Below, one piece after another: positions 26,421 through 34,507 of a stretch of 64,000 nucleotides of DNA. The notes beneath the pieces are model-generated. The model did no database searches. It saw nothing but the letters and a program-made list of their open reading frames with translations, and had not been told where the DNA came from. A program made the position numbers and the translations under genes. The stretch comes from CAZAQK01 sp046344715. Lineage in GTDB: Bacteria > Pseudomonadota > Alphaproteobacteria > Rickettsiales > SXRF01. Position 1 is the stretch's first letter; each line of letters starts with the position of its first letter. Location: NCBI GenBank assembly GCA_046344715.1, contig JBKDKX010000002.1, forward strand, positions 1 through 64,000. The letters are read 5' to 3'.

Positions 26421-26993
26421 ATGAAAAAAAAAGTCGCAGCGCTCATTTCTGGTGATGGCAGTAATCTGCAGGCATTGATGGATGCGGCGCGTATGCCGGA
26501 TTATCCGGTGCAGATTGCGCTGGTGATTTCTAACAAAGAAGAAGCCTTCGGACTTAAACGTGCAAAGGATGCCGGCATTCCAGCCATCGCTATTAATCAC
26601 AAAGAGTTTGCCAGCCGTGAGGCGTTTGATGACGCGATGCATATTGAACTGCTGCGCCATCATGTGGACATTGTTTGTCTTGCCGGATTTATGCGGTTGC
26701 TTTCTGAACGGTTTGTAAAACGCTGGGAAGGGCGGATGCTCAATATCCACCCGTCATTGCTTCCTGATTTCAAAGGCGCGCATGCGGTACGCGATGCGCT
26801 GGATGCTGGCGTAACAGAAACGGGTTGCACGGTGCATTACGTGACGCATGAGGTAGACAGCGGTGAAATTATATTACAAGCGCGTGTGCCGGTGCTTTCG
26901 GATGATACGGAGGAATCACTCCACCAGCGCATTCACAAAGAAGAACACAGGATTTACCCGGAGGCGTTGCGGTTGGTGGCCAAAAAATTATAA
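26421..26993 (+). CDS. purN: Phosphoribosylglycinamide formyltransferase
   Basis: A 190-residue PurN, transferring the formyl group of 10-formyl-THF to GAR in purine synthesis. It opens with VAALISGDGSNLQALMDA, the phosphate-binding loop. The active-site region LNIHPSLLPDFKGAHAVRDAL with the catalytic His, and VHYVTHEVDSGEII with the catalytic Asp, are intact. The ATG at 26421 directly follows a palindromic repeat, leaving no normal ribosome-binding site. Translation might rely on coupling or on repeat structure. It converges on ndk across a hairpin repeat. Confidence 0.96.
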   Translation: MKKKVAALISGDGSNLQALMDAARMPDYPVQIALVISNKEEAFGLKRAKDAGIPAIAINHKEFASREAFDDAMHIELLRHHVDIVCLAGFMRLLSERFVKRWEGRMLNIHPSLLPDFKGAHAVRDALDAGVTETGCTVHYVTHEVDSGEIILQARVPVLSDDTEESLHQRIHKEEHRIYPEALRLVAKKL

Positions 26994-27074
26994 CTGTCAC
27001 CCCGGCGAAGGCGGGGGTCTCAACCAACTACTCGCAAGCATTTAGATAAGATCCCCGCCTTCGCGGGAATGACA
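26994..27074. repeat. GC-rich inverted repeat between purN and ndk
   Basis: The arms CCCCGGCGAAGGCGGGGGTCT and AGATCCCCGCCTTCGCGGGAATGAC are near-perfectly complementary around a roughly 29-base centre. The stable stem sits between two convergent genes and begins right after the purN stop, so it may act as a bidirectional terminator as well as being a dispersed repeat. Confidence 0.75.
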
Positions 27075-27107
27075 ATACTAAACCAGACCCCATGCAGCGG
27101 GGATCGG

Positions 27108-27530
27108 TTACCCAACAATTTCAAGGCCGCTGAAGAAATATGCAATTTCAATCGCGGCGTTTTCTGGAGAGTCAGAGCCATGCACGGAATTGCGGCCGAC
27201 ATCTTCGCCGAATTCCTTGCGGATGGTGCCGGCGTCCGCTTTTGCCGGATCGGTAGCACCCATGATCTTGCGGTTTTTAAGAACGGCATCATCACCTTCG
27301 AGTACCTGAACAACAACAGGGCCAGATACCATGTACTCAACCAGCTCATCATAAAACGGGCGGTCTTTATGTACGATGTAAAACTCACGCGCCTGCAAAC
27401 GGGAAAGGCGAATGCGTTTCTGTGCAACGATGGAAAGTCCCTGTTCTTCGAATTTGGCATTAATCTTGCCAGTAAGGTTGCGCGCCGTTGCATCGGGTTT
27501 AATGATTGAGAAGGTGCGTTGTTTCGTCAT
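27108..27530 (-). CDS. ndk: Nucleoside diphosphate kinase
   Basis: A 140-residue Ndk, balancing NTP and dNTP pools by phosphate transfer through a phosphohistidine. The N-terminal RTFSIIKPDATARN and the active-site block RNSVHGSDSPENAAIEIAYFF with the catalytic His are complete, and the length is normal. AAGGA precedes ATG 27530. A 157-residue open frame on the same strand in another phase is a shadow. Ndk lies beside purM, purN and guaA, a loose nucleotide cluster. Confidence 0.97.
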   Translation of the reverse strand: MTKQRTFSIIKPDATARNLTGKINAKFEEQGLSIVAQKRIRLSRLQAREFYIVHKDRPFYDELVEYMVSGPVVVQVLEGDDAVLKNRKIMGATDPAKADAGTIRKEFGEDVGRNSVHGSDSPENAAIEIAYFFSGLEIVG

Positions 27531-27666
27531 GGTCGTTTATCCTTATGTTTAGGGGAAATTTGGCTGGGGTATAAACGCAAAAACGTAATAACGCAACTCA
27601 TAAACTGCGCTTGCTATTTTTTGCTGTATACAATTTTGGTGAAGTCTTTTATGGTGTGGGAAATTA

Positions 27667-28530
27667 ATGAATAAACTTATGATGTTACACGCCCGCACAC
27701 GCCCAGTTTTATTCATCTCAGGTCTGCTGGCCTTAACTGGCTGCGTTGCAGGCGGTGCGGTTGACCAACTCAAAAACGCCGATTTGAAAGATGATACATT
27801 TCCTTCTGCGCTGGCGTCGGAATATTTGTCTTATTCTGAGTCAGAAAAAGAGATGGGGCACCCCATCCATGCCGATTATTTTGCGGCTAAAGGGTTGAAA
27901 TCTGCGGGTGGCGGAGTGGTTGAGCCGGAAACGGTTTCCGCTGCACTGCCAACCATTGTTGCCGAACAGCTTGCATCCGCGCGTGCCTACCTGCTGGAAC
28001 TTCTGACCGATGACATGAAGCGCATCGCCCCGCAGGATGCTGCGCGTGCGCAGCTTCTGTTTGATTGCTGGGTGCATCAGCAATCTAAACATGCGGTCGG
28101 CGAAGGCGTGCCGTGCGCGCAGGAATATGAATCAGCCGTGGCGGAACTGGAAGCGGTGGCGGAATCATTCGCTTATACGCGGGAGATGGATGAACTGCTG
28201 ACATTCGCCGGCAAGGAAGCAACGCTCTCTGATGTGCATTTACAGGCACTTGATGAGATTTCCTATGAAGTTTCTTCGTTGCTGAAATATGAAGTGGAAA
28301 TACGTTCCATGCCGTATGGCCGCAGTGGCAGCTATCATAAAATTGCTGTCCGTCGCGCTGAGGCAGTGAAGTCTGCACTGGTGGATCGTGGGGTGCCACC
28401 GCACTATATCGAAATTGTCGATTCTGCTACGGCAAAAACAGTGTATCTGAGCAATGACGAAGAAGAGCAGCCGCGCAATACCGTAAAAGTTATTGTTAAA
28501 GCCACAAACGATGAAAAGGCAGGTGAGTAA
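27667..28530 (+). CDS. OmpA-like lipoprotein, tandem copy 1
   Basis: A 287-residue lipoprotein: signal peptide then LTGC lipobox. The middle holds a conserved pattern shared with its neighbour, AARAQLLFDCWVHQQ followed about 20 residues later by a lone Cys (VPCAQEYE). The C-terminal third looks like a diverged OmpA/MotB peptidoglycan-binding fold (EVEIRSMPYGRSGSYHKIAVRRAEAVKSALVDRGV), though the usual catalytic-loop Asp/Arg pattern is only partly kept. It probably sits in the outer membrane facing the wall. Its TAA overlaps the ATG of the next gene by one base, so the pair is co-translated. Confidence 0.78.
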   Translation: MNKLMMLHARTRPVLFISGLLALTGCVAGGAVDQLKNADLKDDTFPSALASEYLSYSESEKEMGHPIHADYFAAKGLKSAGGGVVEPETVSAALPTIVAEQLASARAYLLELLTDDMKRIAPQDAARAQLLFDCWVHQQSKHAVGEGVPCAQEYESAVAELEAVAESFAYTREMDELLTFAGKEATLSDVHLQALDEISYEVSSLLKYEVEIRSMPYGRSGSYHKIAVRRAEAVKSALVDRGVPPHYIEIVDSATAKTVYLSNDEEEQPRNTVKVIVKATNDEKAGE

Positions 28531-29519
28531 TGAAACGTGCAGCGGTAAGCCTTGTTGCATTGCTTAGTGTCACTGGTTGCGCCACCTACAGCCTTGAAGA
28601 GTTACGCCGCGTTGAACCTGTGGGTACACCGTTCCAGAAGGCCCTTTCGCGCTATTACAAGGAATTCGCGTCTTCTGAGGAAAAACTTTATGACTGGATC
28701 GATTCCATGCATTTTGCCGATAAGGGACTGCGTGCGGCTTACGGCAAGGATGTAGCGCCCGAAGATCCGGCACACTGGGATATTGCCGCTGACAAGTTAC
28801 CGGAAATCCAGTTAGCCTATGAATCACTCAATCAGGTGCTTGCGGTCGGTGCGGTGGAAAGCAATCCGGAAATTGCCGCCCGTGCCCAGTATTATTTTGA
28901 TTGCTGGCTGGAGCAGCAGGAAGAGGGCTGGCAGGAGGCAGAGATTTCCTATTGCCGCGATGGTTTCAAGGATACGATGGATACACTCCTTGGCCGCGAA
29001 AGCAGTGAAGAAATTGTGGCGGAAATCAAGGGTGAAGAGGTTATTATAGAGCGGAAACCAGAGCCAGCGCAAGAGCCGGAGAAAAAGGTGGAAGCTGTAA
29101 CGCCTGTGGTTTCACCGGTTATGGCAGATGAAGCGGTCAGGGATGATGACGGTGCAGGCCAGTCAAAAGCTATAGCGCGTGATGGTATATTCTCATATGT
29201 CGTATTCTTTGAGAAAAAACAGACCGATATATCGGCTGCGGGCAAAAAAGCGATTGATGATGTGCTTGCCATGGCTGAAGCGGGCGGTGAATATGTATTT
29301 ATCCTTAATTCTCATACGGATAGAGTCGGTGAAGATATCGAAAACCAGAAACTGACCGAAGAACGCGCAAAAATTGTGCGAGATGCGCTGGTTGAAGGCG
29401 GCGTGGATACGGATGATATTAAAATTTATGCGTTTGGCGAATCTGACACACCGGTTAAAACGGCAGATGGCGTGGATGAGCCTGCTAACCAGCGGGTGGA
29501 AATTCTCCTGAATGAGTAA
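28530..29519 (+). CDS. OmpA-like lipoprotein, tandem copy 2
   Basis: A 329-residue lipoprotein (lipobox VTGC) related to the preceding gene: both share PFQKALSRYY/FPSALASEYL-like N-termini, AARAQ..FDCW..QQ and a following Cys (ISYCRDGF). A Pro/Glu/Val linker (about residues 165-205) leads to a well-preserved OmpA-like C-terminal domain (YVVFFEKKQTDISAAGKKAIDDVL, SHTDRVGEDIENQKLTEERAKIV, NQRVEILLNE) that should bind peptidoglycan. The two tandem paralogues probably arose by duplication and may form a complex linking the outer membrane to the wall. Confidence 0.85.
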   Translation: MKRAAVSLVALLSVTGCATYSLEELRRVEPVGTPFQKALSRYYKEFASSEEKLYDWIDSMHFADKGLRAAYGKDVAPEDPAHWDIAADKLPEIQLAYESLNQVLAVGAVESNPEIAARAQYYFDCWLEQQEEGWQEAEISYCRDGFKDTMDTLLGRESSEEIVAEIKGEEVIIERKPEPAQEPEKKVEAVTPVVSPVMADEAVRDDDGAGQSKAIARDGIFSYVVFFEKKQTDISAAGKKAIDDVLAMAEAGGEYVFILNSHTDRVGEDIENQKLTEERAKIVRDALVEGGVDTDDIKIYAFGESDTPVKTADGVDEPANQRVEILLNE

Positions 29520-29524
29520 AGTAT

Positions 29525-29590
29525 GTTGCTGGTTGCTAGTTGTTGGTAATTTAGCTAAATACTAGCAACCTACAACTAGCAACTGGCAAC
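29525..29590. repeat. Inverted repeat directly before guaA
   Basis: The arms GTTGCTGGTTGCTAGTTGT (from 29525) and ACAACTAGCAACTGGCAAC (to 29590) are near-perfect complements around the palindrome ATTTAGCTAAAT (29549-29560). The repeat ends seven bases before the guaA ATG and occupies the whole 3' end of the intergenic region. Confidence 0.8.
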
Positions 29591-29597
29591 TAACTAA

Positions 29598-31145
29598 ATG
29601 ACCGACCGCATTCTCATCCTCGATTTTGGCTCGCAAGTAACCCAGCTTATTGCCCGCCGCGTGCGCGAAAACGGTGTGTATTGTGAAATACGACCGTTTA
29701 ATATTCCCGACAGTGAGATACAAGGCTTTGGTGCAAAAGGCATTATCCTCTCTGGCGGCCCTGCTTCGGTACATGAGGATTATTCACCCAAAGTCAGTAA
29801 TGTCGTATTCAATCTTGGGGTGCCGGTGCTTGGTATCTGCTATGGCCAGCAGTTGATGTGCCAGCAATTGGGTGGCAAGGTTGAGCCGTCAACGCACCGT
29901 GAATTTGGCCGTGCCTTTGTGGATGTGGTGGCTGAAAGCGCATTGTTGCGCGGTGTGTGGAATCGCGGCGAGCAAAAACAGGTGTGGATGAGTCATGGCG
30001 ATCGTGTGGTTGCCATACCAACTGGCTTTAGTGTGATTGCAAAAACAGATTCCGCGCCATTTGCTGCAATTTCTGATGAGAGCAGGAAATATTACGGTGT
30101 GCAATTCCACCCCGAAGTGGTGCATACGCCGGATGGCGGCAGGCTGCTTAGAAACTTCACGCACAGTATTTGCGGTTGTACCGGCAACTGGACAATGGCG
30201 GCTTTCAAGCAAGCAGAAATTCAGCGCGTGCGTGATAAGGTGGGTAGCAAGCGCGTGCTGTGTGCGGTGTCTGGCGGTGTGGATTCTTCGGTGGTTGCTG
30301 CTCTTTTGCACGAGGCGATTGGCGATCAACTGATCTGCATATTTATCAATACCGGATTGTTGCGTGAAGGTGAGCCAGAGCAGGTGGAGCAGCTCTTCAA
30401 AAGCCATTTCCATATTCCACTAATCCATGTAGATGCAAGTGCCGTGTTCCTCAGTAAACTAAACGGCGTTAAAGATCCTGAGCAGAAACGTAAAATTATT
30501 GGCCAGACTTTCATTGAAGTATTCGAGCAGGAAGCAACGCATGCGGGCGGTGCCGATTTCCTGGCACAGGGCACATTATATCCAGATGTAATTGAATCGG
30601 TGTCTTTCATCGGTGGTCCGAGTGTTACCATCAAATCGCATCATAATGTAGGTGGTTTGCCTGAACGCATGAAGATGGCGTTGGTTGAGCCGCTGCGTGA
30701 ATTATTCAAAGATGAAGTGCGTGCGCTTGGCATTGAACTCGGTATGCCCGATACCATGGTGGGCAGGCATCCATTCCCCGGGCCTGGGCTCGCTATCCGC
30801 ATTCCGGGTGAAATTACGCCGGAGAAAATTGCTATACTGCGTAAGGCAGACACGGTCTATATTGATGAAATTCGCAAAGCTGGACTCTACAAGGAAATAT
30901 GGCAGGCCTTTGCCGTGCTGCTGCCGGTGCGTAGCGTCGGCGTCATGGGTGATTCTCGCAGCTATGATTATGTGTGTGCCATTCGCGCGGTAACCTCAAC
31001 AGATGGCATGACGGCGGATTATTATCCATTCACGCATGAGTTTTTAGGCCGTGTATCATCACGCATTATCAATGAAGTTAAAGGTATCAACCGTGTGGTA
31101 TATGATATTACCAGCAAACCACCCGGCACGATTGAATGGGAGTAA
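29598..31145 (+). CDS. guaA: GMP synthase (glutamine-hydrolysing)
   Basis: A 515-residue GuaA converting XMP to GMP. The N-terminal class I glutaminase domain has the nucleophile in GICYGQQLM and the His/Glu pair in QFHPEV. The central ATP-pyrophosphatase domain has the P-loop SGGVDSSVVAALL, and the C-terminal dimerisation domain has VCAIRAVTSTDGMTADYYPF and ending ITSKPPGTIEWE. The 5' region is an inverted repeat with no ribosome-binding site. It is followed 3 bases later by yfgM-like, bamB and der, so one transcript may carry all four. Confidence 0.98.
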   Translation: MTDRILILDFGSQVTQLIARRVRENGVYCEIRPFNIPDSEIQGFGAKGIILSGGPASVHEDYSPKVSNVVFNLGVPVLGICYGQQLMCQQLGGKVEPSTHREFGRAFVDVVAESALLRGVWNRGEQKQVWMSHGDRVVAIPTGFSVIAKTDSAPFAAISDESRKYYGVQFHPEVVHTPDGGRLLRNFTHSICGCTGNWTMAAFKQAEIQRVRDKVGSKRVLCAVSGGVDSSVVAALLHEAIGDQLICIFINTGLLREGEPEQVEQLFKSHFHIPLIHVDASAVFLSKLNGVKDPEQKRKIIGQTFIEVFEQEATHAGGADFLAQGTLYPDVIESVSFIGGPSVTIKSHHNVGGLPERMKMALVEPLRELFKDEVRALGIELGMPDTMVGRHPFPGPGLAIRIPGEITPEKIAILRKADTVYIDEIRKAGLYKEIWQAFAVLLPVRSVGVMGDSRSYDYVCAIRAVTSTDGMTADYYPFTHEFLGRVSSRIINEVKGINRVVYDITSKPPGTIEWE

Positions 31146-31148
31146 ACC

Positions 31149-31808
31149 ATGAGTGATTTATTAAAAGAATTTCAAGACGACATGCGCCGTGAGAAATCCG
31201 AGCAATTCTGGAAAAACGTTGGCAAAAACATGGTGGGCGTCAGCGTTGCTATTGTAATTGGCACCATTGGCGGCGTGGTATGGAAAGAATATAAAGCCAG
31301 CAACTCGGCCGCGCAAACAGATGCATTAATGAATGCGTTCGAACGTATGGAAGCACAGGACTATAAGGGTGCGGTAAATGCATTTGCGGATGCGGCCAAT
31401 CAATCTTCCGGTGCGGTGTATGGCATCGCAACACTTTCTAAAGCCTATGCGTTGCAGAAGAATGGTGATGTAGAAGGTGCGCAGGATGCGTATAAAGCGC
31501 TTGCAAACGATAGCAACAGTGATGGTGCGGCATTTGCATCTATCGCGCGTATTCTGGCGTCGCGTGATACAAAAGAGGTAATTGAACCTGTAAAAGGCTC
31601 GCCATTTTATCATGCTCAGATGGAATGGAAAGCATGGCAGTTATTGGATGCAGACAAAAAAGACGAGGCAGTGAATATATTTGCTGCGCTCAATGACGAC
31701 AAAGACACACCAAAAGGCGTGCTTGGCCGTGCGGCGGAAGCATTGCAGCTTTTGGCACCGGAAAAACTGCTTCCAAAATCTGCTGAGGTAAAAAGCGATG
31801 CAAAGTAA
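31149..31808 (+). CDS. YfgM-like tetratricopeptide membrane protein
   Basis: A 219-residue protein with an N-terminal cytoplasmic segment (MSDLLKEFQDDMRREKSEQFWKNVG), one membrane helix (about residues 28-46) and a C-terminal helical-repeat region (about 55-205, with KGAVNAFADAANQSSGAVYGIA). This is the plan of YfgM, a periplasmic TPR protein associated with the SecYEG translocon. Its position just before bamB and der matches the conserved yfgM-bamB-der cluster of proteobacteria. Its end overlaps bamB by 11 bases. Confidence 0.85.
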   Translation: MSDLLKEFQDDMRREKSEQFWKNVGKNMVGVSVAIVIGTIGGVVWKEYKASNSAAQTDALMNAFERMEAQDYKGAVNAFADAANQSSGAVYGIATLSKAYALQKNGDVEGAQDAYKALANDSNSDGAAFASIARILASRDTKEVIEPVKGSPFYHAQMEWKAWQLLDADKKDEAVNIFAALNDDKDTPKGVLGRAAEALQLLAPEKLLPKSAEVKSDAK

Positions 31809-33141
31809 TTTGCGTTTGGCATGTGTATGCGCTGCCAGTGTTCTTGTGCTTTCCAGCTGTGATTATGTGCCAACATGGATGGGCGGTGAAGAAAAAGAAA
31901 TTGTTCGCCTTCCGGGTGAGCGCATTACCGTACTTCCTGTTAAAAGCAATATTGCTGCTGATGCTGATCTGGCGAGTCTTGCGGTTGTGTTTCCTGCACC
32001 CACTGCGAATACTGACTGGCCACAGCATACGGGCGTGCTGAGTGCAAACAGCAGCAACCTCGCGCTTGCAGGTACGCTCGAAGATGAAAGCAGCGCACAG
32101 GCAGGCGACGGCGAAGATTTTGAACATACGATGGTACCGCGCCCTGTGGTCGCTGGCGGAATGGTATTTGCCATGGATGCGGCAGGCCGTGTCTCCGCGC
32201 ATGATGCCGCAGATATTGGCACTGTGCGGTGGCAGTCAGAAGGTGTGGCTGAAGAAGATGATCACCAGGTTTTTGGTGGTGGCCTTGCCTATGATCAAGG
32301 CAAGTTATTTGTAAGTTCAGGCCGCGGACTTGTGGTCGCGCTGGATGCGGCAACCGGCAAAGAAGTGTGGCGCAAGGCAACCACCATTCCATTCCGCTCT
32401 GCACCGAAGGTGGAAGGCGGCAGGTTGTATGTGCTCAGCATCGATAGCCAGCTCTATGCGCTTAATGCCGCAAATGGCGAGGTATTGTGGAGTCATCGTG
32501 GAATTAATGAAACCGCGCGTATCCAGCGTTCCGTTTCGCCGGTGGTTGCCGGTGGTTCGGTGATTGTGCCGTATGCATCGGGCGAGCTTTATGCGCTGTC
32601 TGTAACTGATGGTCAGGAAATATGGCAGCAGTCACTCAATGCTACGGAAAGAACACAGGCGACCTCAATTTTCTCGGGCATTGGCGGCGATCCTATTGTA
32701 GATAGTGATGTGGTATTTGCAATCAGTTCCGGCGGATTGCTTTCTGTTACCAGCCTCTATAATGGCCAGAAAATATGGGATAAAGCGGTGGCATCTGTCA
32801 GCACGCCGTGGATTTCCGGTGATTATTTATTTGTGCTTACATCAGAAAACACGCTCATCTGTTTTGTAAAATATAGTGGCCGCGTGCGGTGGGTGTTGCA
32901 ACTTCCCGGGTATGAAGATGAAGAAGATAAAAAGCATCCCATCAGTTGGGCGGCTCCTGTGCTTGCAAATGGTAATCTGATGATTGCGGGTTCACGCGGT
33001 GAGATGCGCGCTATTTCAGCGGCGGATGGAAAACTGGTATCTACTTTATCTATTCCGGATGAAGTATTTGGATCCCCAGTGATTGCTGGTGGTGTCATGT
33101 ATTTTGTTACGAAGGATGCGACGCTTCATTCGCTGAAATAA
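31798..33141 (+). CDS. bamB: BAM complex lipoprotein BamB
   Basis: A 447-residue outer-membrane lipoprotein (lipobox LSSC) with an eight-bladed beta-propeller of PQQ-like repeats: typical blade motifs are VVALDAATGKEVWR, LYALNAANGEVLW, LYALSVTDGQEIW and YNGQKIWDKA. BamB assists BamA in folding outer-membrane proteins. It is overlapped by the YfgM-like gene and followed 4 bases later by der, the conserved order. Together with lptD and surA in this window it forms part of the outer-membrane assembly set. Confidence 0.93.
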   Translation: MQSNLRLACVCAASVLVLSSCDYVPTWMGGEEKEIVRLPGERITVLPVKSNIAADADLASLAVVFPAPTANTDWPQHTGVLSANSSNLALAGTLEDESSAQAGDGEDFEHTMVPRPVVAGGMVFAMDAAGRVSAHDAADIGTVRWQSEGVAEEDDHQVFGGGLAYDQGKLFVSSGRGLVVALDAATGKEVWRKATTIPFRSAPKVEGGRLYVLSIDSQLYALNAANGEVLWSHRGINETARIQRSVSPVVAGGSVIVPYASGELYALSVTDGQEIWQQSLNATERTQATSIFSGIGGDPIVDSDVVFAISSGGLLSVTSLYNGQKIWDKAVASVSTPWISGDYLFVLTSENTLICFVKYSGRVRWVLQLPGYEDEEDKKHPISWAAPVLANGNLMIAGSRGEMRAISAADGKLVSTLSIPDEVFGSPVIAGGVMYFVTKDATLHSLK

Positions 33142-33145
33142 TGTT

Positions 33146-34507
33146 ATGAGTTTTACCGTTGCTATTGTTGGCCGCCCGAATGTCGGAAAATCCACCCTGT
33201 ATAACCGGCTTACCGGAAAGCGCCGCGCATTGGTGGATGACCAGCCGGGCGTGACGCGTGACCGCAGGGAAGGTACCGCATCCATAGGCGATCTTAAATT
33301 CACAATCATTGATACCGCAGGGCTTGAGCAGGCGGAAGATGGCACGCTCGCTGCTCGCATGAGCGCACAGAGTGAAAAGGCCATCACGCAGGCGGATATT
33401 ACCATGTTGGTGGTGGATGGAAAATCTGGCATTACACCGGTGGATGAGCATTTTGCCAAATTGATACGCAAAAAACATGCGAAGGTGATACTTGTCGTCA
33501 ATAAGGCAGAAAGCAAGCAAGCACAGGCTGCAATGGCTGATGCCTACCGTCTGGGGCTTGGCGAGCCAGTTGCTATTTCTGCGGAGCATGGTGATGGTTT
33601 GGTAGATTTATATGATGCGCTGGCAAAGTTCAGAGTTCAGAGTCTGGAGTCTAGTGAAGAAGCAATCGAAAAAGTAGAAACTCCAAAACCAGATATACTC
33701 TCTTTAGCCATCATTGGTCGCCCGAATGTAGGCAAATCCACCATGTTTAACCGTATTCTTGGTGAAGAGCGCACGCTGACAGGGCCGGAAGCTGGTATCA
33801 CACGTGATGCAATCTCCGTGGAATGTGAATTTCAAGGAAAAAAGCTGAAACTGGTAGATACGGCGGGGATGCGTCGTAAAGCTGGCGTGGTGGAAAAAGT
33901 TGAAAAGCTTGCCGTTGCCGATACGATAGAAACACTTAAATATGCGCATGTGGTGATCTGGATGGTGGATGCCAACCAGCCGCTGGAAAAACAGGATAAC
34001 ACTATTGCTGCACTAGTGGAGCAGGAAGGCCGCGCGCTGGTGCTGGCGGTCAATAAATGGGATGAGGTGGATGACCCACAGGCATGGCTGAAAGCACTCT
34101 ACCAGCGGCTTGATAAAGTATTGCCGCAGGTGCGCGGTGTGCCGGTGATTCCGGTGTCGGCTAAAACCGGATACAACATGAACAAGTTGCTTAATGCGTG
34201 TTTTGACGTGTATGAAACGTGGAACAAACATATCGGCACGGGCGAGTTGAACCGCTGGCTGGAAGCAATGCTTGAATCACACACGCCCCCGCTTATTAAT
34301 GGCAGGCGTATCAAGATTCGCTACATGACGCAAAAATCCTCGCGTCCGCCGAGTTTTATTTTATTCTCCAACCTGTCGGACATTCCGGAAAGTTATTTGC
34401 GTTATTTGGTCAATGGCATGCGCGAACGCTTCGGGTTGCAGGGTGTACCCATACGTATCAAGATACGCAAAAATAAAAATCCGTATGAGGGTAAAAAGGA
34501 CGATTAA
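33146..34507 (+). CDS. der: Ribosome assembly GTPase Der (EngA)
   Basis: A 453-residue double-GTPase required for 50S subunit assembly. It has two G domains, each with GRPNVGKST (at residues about 8 and 190), DTAG switch motifs and NK.E/NKWDE guanine specificity motifs, and a C-terminal KH-like domain (about 365-450, TPPLINGRRIKIRYMTQ and GVPIRIKIRKNKNPY). The linker between the G domains contains a low-complexity stretch (FRVQSLESSEEAIEK) encoded by a repeat-like DNA segment (CAGAGTTCAGAGTCTGGAG). Its stop overlaps the convergent HEFEH gene by 4 bases. Confidence 0.97.
   Translation: MSFTVAIVGRPNVGKSTLYNRLTGKRRALVDDQPGVTRDRREGTASIGDLKFTIIDTAGLEQAEDGTLAARMSAQSEKAITQADITMLVVDGKSGITPVDEHFAKLIRKKHAKVILVVNKAESKQAQAAMADAYRLGLGEPVAISAEHGDGLVDLYDALAKFRVQSLESSEEAIEKVETPKPDILSLAIIGRPNVGKSTMFNRILGEERTLTGPEAGITRDAISVECEFQGKKLKLVDTAGMRRKAGVVEKVEKLAVADTIETLKYAHVVIWMVDANQPLEKQDNTIAALVEQEGRALVLAVNKWDEVDDPQAWLKALYQRLDKVLPQVRGVPVIPVSAKTGYNMNKLLNACFDVYETWNKHIGTGELNRWLEAMLESHTPPLINGRRIKIRYMTQKSSRPPSFILFSNLSDIPESYLRYLVNGMRERFGLQGVPIRIKIRKNKNPYEGKKDD

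Noticed and set aside
26994..27074. Insertion sequence
   Set aside because: The strong inverted arms enclose only about 29 bases and no transposase, so I call it a repeat or terminator and not an IS.
27020..27493. 157-residue minus-strand frame at ndk
   Set aside because: It overlaps ndk in another phase and runs through the intergenic hairpin repeat. Ndk itself is complete with an intact active site.
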